This document shows positions 1 to 5,879 of a stretch of 6,801 nucleotides of DNA, piece after piece. Origin of the DNA: Caulobacteraceae bacterium. Its GTDB lineage: Bacteria > Pseudomonadota > Alphaproteobacteria > Caulobacterales > Caulobacteraceae. The position numbers and the translations under genes were made by a program. Location: the NCBI GenBank assembly GCA_004144935.1, contig SDZP01000190.1, forward strand, positions 1-6,801, written 5' to 3'. The notes below the pieces were generated by a model, which saw only the letters and a list, made by a program, of their open reading frames with translations, was not told the origin of the DNA and searched no databases. Each line of letters opens with the position of its first letter. The stretch's first letter is position 1.

Positions 1-670
1 GCTGGACCTCGAGCCGCAGACGGGTCTCCTCGGGCAGGCGCAGGATGGCTTCCGGCACCAGTTCGCTGAGCAGGCGGGCGCCCTGACTGCCACCGGTCAC
101 CAGGATGCGGATCGGCTGGCCTTCGATCGGGGCTTCGTAGGGCTTGTCGTAGAGGGCGCTGATCTCAGGCCGCACCGGGTTGCCGACCACGCGGGCGCGG
201 GCCTTCACCTTGGGCGGGGCCTTCTCCAGGGTCGGGAAGGCGCAGGCGACCTCGGTGACCCTGGGGGCCAGGAAGCGGTTGACCCGGCCCAGCACGGCGT
301 TCTGTTCGTGGATAACGGTCGGCCGCTTCTGGCCGAGCGCCGCCATCAGGCTGGGCAGGCTGGGGTAGCCGCCGAAGCCGACGACCACGGCCGGGTCCAT
401 GCGCTTGAAGGCGGCCCCGGCCTGCATGACGCCCTGCAGCACCGCGAAGCCGGCCTTGATCATGCCGATCGGGTCGCTGGACTTGGCGGTGGCGGCCGAC
501 AGGGTCAGCCGCACGTCGGCGGGGAACTTGTCGGCGTACAGGGCGCCGCGCTCGTCGGTGGCCAGCACGATGCGCCAGCCACGGCGGGTCAGCGCCTCGG
601 CCAGGGCTTGGGCCGGGAACATGTGGCCCCCGGTGCCTCCGGCGGCGATGACGGCCAGACGGGCGGCCAT
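1..670 (-). CDS. murG: MurG, UDP-GlcNAc:lipid I N-acetylglucosaminyltransferase (5' part, runs off left edge)
   Basis: MurG transfers GlcNAc from UDP-GlcNAc to lipid I, making lipid II, at the cytoplasmic face of the inner membrane. The first 223 codons are visible; the family is usually about 360 residues, so the C-terminal part, with most of the UDP-GlcNAc pocket, lies outside the window. Reading the minus strand gives the N-terminal glycine-rich loop GGTGGHMFPAQAL (residues 11-23, with conserved H16), then HEQNAVLGRVNRFLAP starting at residue 121, and the second glycine-rich loop GGSQGAR at 193-199, all family hallmarks in the correct order and spacing. The ATG at 670 is favoured because an in-frame TAG lies only two codons upstream (674-676), AGAGGGA sits 7 nt before it, and the distance to the first glycine loop is normal. 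It follows ftsW after 95 nt, unlike the tightly packed genes upstream. No break or frameshift is seen. Confidence 0.96.
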   Translation of the reverse strand, partial: MAARLAVIAAGGTGGHMFPAQALAEALTRRGWRIVLATDERGALYADKFPADVRLTLSAATAKSSDPIGMIKAGFAVLQGVMQAGAAFKRMDPAVVVGFGGYPSLPSLMAALGQKRPTVIHEQNAVLGRVNRFLAPRVTEVACAFPTLEKAPPKVKARARVVGNPVRPEISALYDKPYEAPIEGQPIRILVTGGSQGARLLSELVPEAILRLPEETRLRLEVQ

Positions 671-673
671 GGT

Positions 674-688
674 CTAGTCCCTCTGCAT
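674..688 (-). other. Candidate four-codon leader ORF (MQRD) just before murG
   Basis: On the minus strand an ATG at 688-686 opens the frame ATG CAG AGG GAC TAG, in the same frame as murG and ending one codon before the murG ATG. It has its own strong Shine-Dalgarno, AGGGGAGG at 696-703, at 7 nt spacing, which resembles the sites before murF and mraY and is better than murG's own. What is seen is a complete start signal followed by an immediate stop. Inference: it may be a minicistron that delivers ribosomes to murG by termination and reinitiation, or a former longer murG start closed by a stop, or a chance product of GC-rich sequence. No function is claimed for the peptide. Confidence 0.3.
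678..684 (-). promoter_or_regulatory. Shine-Dalgarno of murG
   Basis: AGAGGGA on the minus strand ends 7 nt before the murG ATG at 670. Together with the in-frame TAG at 674-676 it fixes the murG start, since no longer N-terminus is possible in this frame. The site lies inside the four-codon mini-ORF at 674-688, so a ribosome translating that mini-ORF would pass over it. Confidence 0.7.
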
Positions 689-765
689 GCGACGGCCTCC
701 CCTACCCGGCCCGGATGGGGCGGGACAAGGGAAAGCCGTGAAGGAAACAAGGCGGTCCGGCGAAA

Positions 766-1956
766 TCACCGACGGGCGAAGGGGCCATGGCCCGCGGCTT
801 CCGGCTCGAAGGCGCCAGGCCGTTTGCGGGTCAGGCTGAGCGCCATGCCCATGGTCAGGCCCATGGCCAGCATCGAGGAGCCGCCGTAGCTGATGAAGGG
901 CAGCGTCATGCCCTTGGTCGGGGCCAGATTGAGGTTCACCGCCATGTTGATCAGCGCCTGCTGGCCGACCAGCACGAACAGGGCCGCGGCGGCCACCTGC
1001 TCGAAGCTGTCCTGCAGCCGCATCGACTTGTAGAGGCCGCGCACCATCAGGAAGGCGAAGACGCCGATCAGGGCCAGGGAGAAGATCAGGCCGTATTCCT
1101 CGGCGGCGACCGAGTAGATGAAGTCGGTCTGCAGGTCGGGAACGCCCTGCTTCATGACGCCCTCGCCGGGGCCGCGACCGAACAGGCCGCCGTTGGCGAT
1201 GGCCTGCGCCGCCTTGTCGACCTGGTGGGTGTCGGCGCCCTCGGGGCTGAGGAAGCGGTCGACCCGGCTGCGGGCGTGCGGCAGCAGGACGTAGATCAGG
1301 CCAAGGCCCCCGGCCGCCGCGCCGCCCATGATCGGGATCCAGCTGATCGGCACTCCGGCCATCCAGAAGGCGGCCCCGAAGGCGATGGTGATCAGGATGG
1401 TCTGGCCGACGTCCGGCTGGATGATCAGCAGGGCCACGGCGACAAAATAGAGACCGAAGGCGATGGAGACGCCGGGCACCCCCTGCCCCTTCTGGCCCTC
1501 GGAGAACATCCAGGCGACCAGCACGATCAGGGCCGGCTTGAGGAACTCGGACGGCTGCAGGGTGAAGCCCGCGAAGGTCACCCAGCGGGTCGCGCCCTTC
1601 GCCTCATGGCCGAAGAACGGCAGCGCCAGCATGCAAAGGATGGCGGCGATGTAGATGAAGAAGGCGGCCCGCTTGATCCCCCTCGGCGACAGGATCGACA
1701 CGGCCAGCACGATGCCGCAGGCGCCGAGGCCGAAGATCGTCTGGCGGATGGCGAAGTGCAGCGGGTCGTCCAGCCGCAGCCGGATGGCCGCCGCCGGGCT
1801 GGAGGTCAGGCTGAGCAGTACGCCGATGGCGATCAGGATGCCCGTCGCCGCCAGCAGGGCGTGGTCGACGGTCCACCACCAGCTGGCCAGGGCGCCGCGG
1901 TTGGCGCGGGAGACCAGATGCTGGTTGTTGTGGCTGGGCAGATCGGCGGTCGTCAT
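766..1956 (-). CDS. ftsW: FtsW, septal SEDS-family peptidoglycan glycosyltransferase
   Basis: FtsW is the inner-membrane SEDS protein that polymerises lipid II into septal glycan, working with the transpeptidase FtsI (PBP3). The 396-residue product has a short cytoplasmic N-terminus followed by about ten hydrophobic segments, starting near residues 31-52. Family motifs appear in order: GATRW (121-125), LQPSEFLKP (133-141), QPDVGQT (180-186), NGGLFGRGPGEG (255-266), the extracellular-loop motif QTDFIYSVAAEEYG (276-289) and NLAPTKGMTLPFISYGGSS (343-361). D278 matches the Asp proposed as catalytic in SEDS enzymes (HTDF motif), but the usual His is Gln here. The frame stays open far upstream inside murD; the ATG at 1956 is chosen because the MTTADL start gives normal family length, has GAGG 7 nt upstream and overlaps the murD stop as ATGA. 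RodA is the main alternative; the dcw position and the sequence favour FtsW. Confidence 0.96.
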   Translation of the reverse strand: MTTADLPSHNNQHLVSRANRGALASWWWTVDHALLAATGILIAIGVLLSLTSSPAAAIRLRLDDPLHFAIRQTIFGLGACGIVLAVSILSPRGIKRAAFFIYIAAILCMLALPFFGHEAKGATRWVTFAGFTLQPSEFLKPALIVLVAWMFSEGQKGQGVPGVSIAFGLYFVAVALLIIQPDVGQTILITIAFGAAFWMAGVPISWIPIMGGAAAGGLGLIYVLLPHARSRVDRFLSPEGADTHQVDKAAQAIANGGLFGRGPGEGVMKQGVPDLQTDFIYSVAAEEYGLIFSLALIGVFAFLMVRGLYKSMRLQDSFEQVAAAALFVLVGQQALINMAVNLNLAPTKGMTLPFISYGGSSMLAMGLTMGMALSLTRKRPGAFEPEAAGHGPFARR

Positions 1957-3368
1957 GCGCGGGCCTCGCGGGCGGCGGGCTGGCCGAGGGCCTGGACGGC
2001 GGCGCGGAACGCCTCGCCGCGGGCTTCGAAGTCGGCGTACTGGTCGAAGGAGGCGGTGGCCGGGGAGAGCAGGACGATCGCCTCGTCCTCGCTGCCCTGG
2101 GCGTCGGCATAGGCGGCGGCGACGGCGGCTTCCATGTGGCCACAGCGGACCACCGCAGCCTTGCCTTGCAGGGTCTCGGCGAAGGCTTGCTCGGCCTCGC
2201 CGATCAGGTAGGCCTTCTGGATGCGCGGGAAGAGGTCGGCCAGCGCCTCGATGCCGCCTTCCTTGGCCCGGCCGCCGGCGATCCAGTAGACCTTTGGGTA
2301 GCTGGACAGGGCCTGGCGGGCGGCGTCGGCGTTGGTGGCCTTGGAGTCGTTGACGAAGCGGACACGGCCAAGCTTGCCGACCGTCTCCATCCGGTGGGCC
2401 AGGCCCGGGAAGGTCATCAGGCCATTGGCGGCGTCCTCGCTGCTGACGCCGAGCGCCAGGCAGGCGGCGTAGGCGGCGGCGGCGTTCTGCCAGTTGTGCT
2501 TGCCGGGCAGGGAGCGGACCATGGTCAGGTCGGCGACCTCCAAGGTGCGCTCGCCAGTCGCGTCGTAGAGCACGCCCGACAGCACATAGACGCCCCGGCC
2601 CATGGCCTTGCCGGCGCTGATCGGGCGGATGGTGCGGCGGTTGGCGGCGGTGATCTCGGTGCAGATCCGCTGGCACCAGGGGTCGTCGACGCCGATGACG
2701 GCGGTGTCGCCCTTGCCCTGGTTGAGCAGGATGCGCTTCTTGGCGGTGACGTAGCCTTCCATGCCGCCGTGCCGGTCCAGGTGGTCGGGCGACAGATTGA
2801 GCAGGACGGACGCGTCGGCCTTCAGCGAGCTGGTCAGGTCGAGCTGGTAGCTGGACAGCTCCAGCACATAGACGGCGCCGCCGTGCATGTCGGGCAGGCC
2901 CAGCACGCCGAAGCCGATGTTGCCGCCGATGCGGGCGTCGCGGCCGGCGCTGCGCAGCACATGGCCGATCAGGGCGGTGGTCGTCGACTTGCCGTTGGTG
3001 CCGGTGATGGCGACGATCTTCGGCCGCTTGTGGGCCGGCGCCGCGTTCACCGCCCGGGCGAAGAGCTCAATGTCGCCCAGCACCTCGACCCCATTGGCCT
3101 GGGCGCGGGTCACGGTCCAGTGCGGCATGGGATGGGTCAGCGGCACGCCCGGCGATAGCATCAGGGCGGCGAAGTCGGCCCAGTCGGCCGCCTCCAGGTC
3201 GACCAGCGGCAGGCCCTCGGCCTCGGCGGCCTCGCGCCCCTTCGGATTTTCATCCCACAGCGCCACCTTGGCTCCGCCGGCGATGAGGGCGCGCGCGGCC
3301 GACAGACCGGTCCGGCCGAGGCCGAACACGGCGACGGTGCGCCCTTCAAAGCCGGGAACGGGGATCAT
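1953..3368 (-). CDS. murD: MurD, UDP-N-acetylmuramoyl-L-alanine:D-glutamate ligase
   Basis: MurD is the cytoplasmic ATP-dependent ligase that adds D-glutamate to UDP-MurNAc-L-Ala. The 471-residue product shows the three Mur-ligase domains: an N-terminal Rossmann-like domain with VAVFGLGRTGLSAA (12-25), the central ATPase domain with P-loop GTNGKST (123-129), ELSSYQL (170-176) and SPDHLDRH (193-200), and the C-terminal domain with NDSKATN (340-346), AGGRAKEGG (364-372) and SPATASFDQY (435-444). K210 in the VTAKKRIL segment corresponds to the lysine that is carbamylated in this family (K198 in E. coli MurD). The length is somewhat above the E. coli enzyme (about 438), which I take as normal alphaproteobacterial variation. 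It starts 16 nt after mraY and its stop overlaps the ftsW start. The NDSKATN and SPATASFDQY signatures separate it from MurC, MurE and MurF. Confidence 0.97.
   Translation of the reverse strand: MIPVPGFEGRTVAVFGLGRTGLSAARALIAGGAKVALWDENPKGREAAEAEGLPLVDLEAADWADFAALMLSPGVPLTHPMPHWTVTRAQANGVEVLGDIELFARAVNAAPAHKRPKIVAITGTNGKSTTTALIGHVLRSAGRDARIGGNIGFGVLGLPDMHGGAVYVLELSSYQLDLTSSLKADASVLLNLSPDHLDRHGGMEGYVTAKKRILLNQGKGDTAVIGVDDPWCQRICTEITAANRRTIRPISAGKAMGRGVYVLSGVLYDATGERTLEVADLTMVRSLPGKHNWQNAAAAYAACLALGVSSEDAANGLMTFPGLAHRMETVGKLGRVRFVNDSKATNADAARQALSSYPKVYWIAGGRAKEGGIEALADLFPRIQKAYLIGEAEQAFAETLQGKAAVVRCGHMEAAVAAAYADAQGSEDEAIVLLSPATASFDQYADFEARGEAFRAAVQALGQPAAREARA
1964..1967 (-). promoter_or_regulatory. 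Shine-Dalgarno of ftsW, inside the murD 3' end
   Basis: GAGG on the minus strand lies 7 nt before the ATG at 1956, within the last codons of murD. It is the weakest of the sites in this window. With the 4-nt ATGA overlap (murD stop 1955-1953, ftsW start 1956-1954), ftsW translation probably depends largely on ribosomes finishing murD. It supports this start over the long open frame upstream. Confidence 0.55.
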
Positions 3369-3377
3369 GGCGCGCGG

Positions 3378-3385
3378 CTCCCCTC
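3378..3385 (-). promoter_or_regulatory. Shine-Dalgarno of murD, touching the mraY stop codon
   Basis: GAGGGGAG on the minus strand ends 9 nt before the murD ATG at 3368 and shares one base with the mraY TAG (3387-3385). It is a strong site, so murD can probably initiate on its own as well as by coupling to mraY. Confidence 0.65.
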
Positions 3386-4497
3386 TACCTGAGCTTCAGG
3401 GTGGCCAGGCCGATGAAGGCCAGGATGATGGCGACGATCCAGAAGCGGATGACGACGGTGCTCTCGGCCCAGCCCAGCTTCTCGAAGTGGTGGTGGATGG
3501 GCGCCATCAGGAAGATGCGCTTGCCGGTCCGCTTGAAATAGAAGACCTGGATCATCACCGACAGGGCCTCGACCACGAACAGGCCGCCGATGATGCCCAG
3601 CACGATCTCATGCTTGGCGGCCACGGCGACGGCGCTGATCGAGCCGCCGAGGGCCAGCGAGCCGGTATCGCCCATGAAGATCTTGGCCGGCGGGGCGTTG
3701 TACCAGAGGAATCCCATGCCGCCGCCGATGATGCTCATGCAGAATACCGCCAGCTCACCCGAGCCCGGCACCCACGGCACCTGCAGGTAGCCGGCGAACA
3801 CCGCGTTGCCGACCAGGTAGGCGATGACGCCGAAGGCGGCGGCGGCGATCATCACCGGCACGATGGCGAGACCGTCGAGGCCGTCGGTCAGGTTCACGGC
3901 GTTGGAGGCGCCAACGATGATGAAGGCCCCGAAGGCCAGGTAGAACCAGCCCAGGTCGATGATCAGGTTCTTGAAGATGGGGAAGGCGACCGAGGTCACC
4001 AGATGCGGCGCTTCCCTGGGACTTTCGCCGTAGAGCACCAGGACCAGCACCGCCAGGACGGCGACCGCGGCCTGGATCAGGATCTTCATGCGGCCTGAAA
4101 CCCCGGCGGTCGTCTGTTTGGTCACCTTCTGATAGTCGTCGAGGAAGCCCAGCAGGCCGTAGGCGCCGGTGACGAAGATCACCACCCAGACCTTGACGCT
4201 GGAGAGGTCGGCCCACAGCAGGGTGCCGACCATCATCCCGGCCAGGATCATGAAGCCGCCCATGGTCGGCGTGCCGGCCTTTTCGAGCACGTGGCGGGCG
4301 GGCCCGTCCTCGCGGATCGGCTGGCCCTTGCCCTGCTTGGCCCGCATCCAGCGGATGAAGCGGCTGCCCATGCCGACGGCGACCAGGAAGGCGGTCGCCC
4401 AGGCCATGCCGGCCCGGAAGGTCTGGTACTGGAACAGGCCCAGCAGCGGAAATTTGGCGCCCTCGGCCGTCAGCCATTCATAGAGAAGATACAGCAT
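3385..4497 (-). CDS. mraY: MraY, phospho-N-acetylmuramoyl-pentapeptide transferase
   Basis: MraY is the polytopic inner-membrane enzyme that transfers phospho-MurNAc-pentapeptide from UDP to undecaprenyl phosphate, making lipid I. The 370-residue product has about ten hydrophobic segments and the ordered family motifs: GTPTMGG (75-81), FLDDYQK (118-124, with the D120/D121 pair), NAVNLTDGLDGLA (199-211), NAPPAKIFMGDTGSLALGG (267-285, with D277) and APIHHHFE (332-339, the His triad). These match the Mg2+- and substrate-binding residues known from MraY structures. The frame is open far upstream inside murF; the ATG at 4497 is chosen because MLYLLYEWL is a typical MraY N-terminus, a strong GGGGGAGG lies 6 nt upstream, and the start shares one base with the murF stop (TGATG). 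The undecaprenyl-phosphate GlcNAc transferase WecA is excluded by the HHH motif and the context. Confidence 0.97.
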   Translation of the reverse strand: MLYLLYEWLTAEGAKFPLLGLFQYQTFRAGMAWATAFLVAVGMGSRFIRWMRAKQGKGQPIREDGPARHVLEKAGTPTMGGFMILAGMMVGTLLWADLSSVKVWVVIFVTGAYGLLGFLDDYQKVTKQTTAGVSGRMKILIQAAVAVLAVLVLVLYGESPREAPHLVTSVAFPIFKNLIIDLGWFYLAFGAFIIVGASNAVNLTDGLDGLAIVPVMIAAAAFGVIAYLVGNAVFAGYLQVPWVPGSGELAVFCMSIIGGGMGFLWYNAPPAKIFMGDTGSLALGGSISAVAVAAKHEIVLGIIGGLFVVEALSVMIQVFYFKRTGKRIFLMAPIHHHFEKLGWAESTVVIRFWIVAIILAFIGLATLKLR

Positions 4498-5879
4498 CAG
4501 GCGCCTCCCCCGGCGCTGTCCAGCGCGGCCAGGGCGGCGGCGATAACGCCGGCGCGCGAGCCGTTGGAGCCTTTGACCATCACCACATCGCCCGGCTCCA
4601 GCGCCGCTGCGATCAGCGGCGCGAGATCGGCCGCTGTTTCGGCGTAGCCGCCCCGGCGAGTCGCCGGAAGGGCTTCCCAGAGGGATTTCATCAGCGGCCC
4701 CGCCACGAAGACCAGGTCGATGCCGGCCGCTTCGATAGGCGCGGCAAGGGATGCGTGCATGGCAGGGCCCTCCGGGCCGAGCTCCAGCATGTCGGTAAGC
4801 GCGACGATGCGCCGCCCCGTCACCTTTCGGGCCCCCAGGGTGCGGAAGCCGGCGATCATGGAGATCGGGTTGGCGTTGTAGGACTCGTCGATCAGAGTGA
4901 AGGGCGCGCCGGGCCGGGCGATGGCCTTCTCGGCCCCGCGGCCAGCCAGCGGCTCGAAGGCCGCCAGAGCGGCGAGCGCGGTCGGACGGTCGACCTCCAT
5001 CGCTTCCAGCATCAGCAGGGTGCAGAGGCTGTTGAGGCCCCAGTGGTGGCCAGTCTGCCGCAGGCCGTAGCTGAGGGGCTGGCCGTGCAGGGTGGCGGAG
5101 ACGGTGGCGCGGGCGCCGTCGACGTCGAACCCTGTCAGGCGGGCATCGCAACCTTCGGCCGCGCCGAAAGACCAGACCTTGGCGCCGGCGGCGCGGGCCC
5201 GGTCGCTGAGCAGGTCGAACCATCGGTTGTCGGCGTTGAGCACGGCGATGCCGCCCGGCTCGATGCCGTCGAAGATCTCGGCCTTGGCCAGGGCGACGCC
5301 GGCCTCGCCGTCCGGGAAGTTCTCGATGTGGACCGGGCCGACCGTGGTGATCGCCACCGCGTGCGGCCGCACGAACTTCGACAGGGGTGTGATCTCGTCG
5401 GCATGGTTCATGCCGATCTCGAAGACCGCGCGCCGGGTCGCCTTGGGCATCCGCGCCAGCGTCAGGGGCACGCCGATGTGGTTGTTGTAGCTTTTGACCG
5501 AGTTGTGGCTCGGTCCGGCCAGGGCCAGGCCCGCGGCGATGGCCTGGGTGACGCTGGTCTTGCCGACCGAGCCGGTGACCGCGCAACGGCGCGCCGACGA
5601 GCGGTCGCGGGCGGCGACGCCGAGGGATTCCAGGGCCTTGAGGGTGTCGGCGACCTGGACCGAGGGGCCATCGACCGGCTTCGAGGCCAGGATGCCGGCC
5701 GCGCTATCGGCCAAGGCCCCGGCCGCGAACTCATGGCCATCGCGGGCGCCCGCCAGGGCCACGAACAGGTCGCCCGGCTCGATCGACCGGCTGTCGATGG
5801 AGACGCCGTCGGCCGAAAAGTCGGCGGTGGCCGTCCCGCCGGTGGCGGCGGCGATCTCGGCGGCGGTCCAGAGGCTCAT
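4497..5879 (-). CDS. murF: MurF, UDP-MurNAc-tripeptide:D-alanyl-D-alanine ligase
   Basis: MurF is the cytoplasmic ATP-dependent ligase that adds the D-Ala-D-Ala dipeptide, completing UDP-MurNAc-pentapeptide. The 460-residue product has the normal family length. It has an N-terminal domain with the substrate-binding stretch VSIDSRSIEPGDLFVAL (26-42), the P-loop GSVGKTS (103-109), YNNHIGVPLT (131-140), EIGMNHADEI (154-163), VGPVHIENF (180-188), a candidate carbamylated lysine K199 in ALAKAEIF, and C-terminal DESYNANP (331-338) and VKGSNGSR (435-442). DESYNANP and YNNxxGVPLT are diagnostic of MurF among Mur ligases. The ATG at 5879 overlaps the murE stop (ATGA) and follows a strong GGGGAGGT. The position between murE and mraY is the standard dcw order. 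No defect is visible. Confidence 0.97.
   Translation of the reverse strand: MSLWTAAEIAAATGGTATADFSADGVSIDSRSIEPGDLFVALAGARDGHEFAAGALADSAAGILASKPVDGPSVQVADTLKALESLGVAARDRSSARRCAVTGSVGKTSVTQAIAAGLALAGPSHNSVKSYNNHIGVPLTLARMPKATRRAVFEIGMNHADEITPLSKFVRPHAVAITTVGPVHIENFPDGEAGVALAKAEIFDGIEPGGIAVLNADNRWFDLLSDRARAAGAKVWSFGAAEGCDARLTGFDVDGARATVSATLHGQPLSYGLRQTGHHWGLNSLCTLLMLEAMEVDRPTALAALAAFEPLAGRGAEKAIARPGAPFTLIDESYNANPISMIAGFRTLGARKVTGRRIVALTDMLELGPEGPAMHASLAAPIEAAGIDLVFVAGPLMKSLWEALPATRRGGYAETAADLAPLIAAALEPGDVVMVKGSNGSRAGVIAAALAALDSAGGGA
4504..4511 (-). promoter_or_regulatory. Shine-Dalgarno of mraY, inside the murF 3' end
   Basis: GGGGGAGG on the minus strand ends 6 nt before the mraY ATG at 4497 and forms the Gly-rich C-terminal codons of murF (SAGGGA). 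It settles the mraY start within a much longer open frame. The murF TGA and mraY ATG share one base, which suggests translational coupling. Confidence 0.7.

Larger units (their letters stand above)
671..765 (-). other. ftsW-murG intergenic region (95 nt)
   Basis: This is the only gap above 20 nt in the window. Read in the direction of transcription, the first 53 nt (765-713) are pyrimidine-rich and G-poor, by hand count 24 C, 17 T, 9 G and 3 A. The rest is purine-rich and holds two Shine-Dalgarno/ATG modules. I see no hairpin followed by a T-run, so there is no intrinsic terminator. I see no convincing -35/-10 pair and no TTAA-N7-TTAA CtrA-type site. An internal promoter for murG and downstream genes is possible but not shown by the sequence. 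Confidence 0.6.

Noticed and set aside
696..724. GC-rich inverted repeat in the ftsW-murG gap as a possible terminator
   Set aside because: Only about four uninterrupted C-G pairs can form before mismatches, and no T-run follows on the minus strand; a stop here would also cut the cluster.
787..2112. Long plus-strand open frame (441 codons) opposite ftsW and the end of murD; similar frames at 2136-3158, 2887-4098 and 4755-5903
   Set aside because: They lie antisense to well-identified genes. Their translations are rich in Gly, Ala, Arg, Asp, Gln and His without family motifs, as expected when high third-position GC removes stops from the opposite strand.
1957..2676. The ftsW frame stays open about 240 codons upstream, suggesting a fusion or a much longer protein
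   Set aside because: The extra part is an Arg/Pro/Gly-rich shadow of murD with no homology-like features. The ATG at 1956 gives normal FtsW length, a stop/start overlap and a ribosome site.
4498..5586. The mraY frame stays open about 360 codons upstream through murF
   Set aside because: Same shadow effect; the upstream translation is low-complexity Arg/Pro/Gly-rich, while 4497 gives the standard MraY N-terminus behind a strong Shine-Dalgarno.
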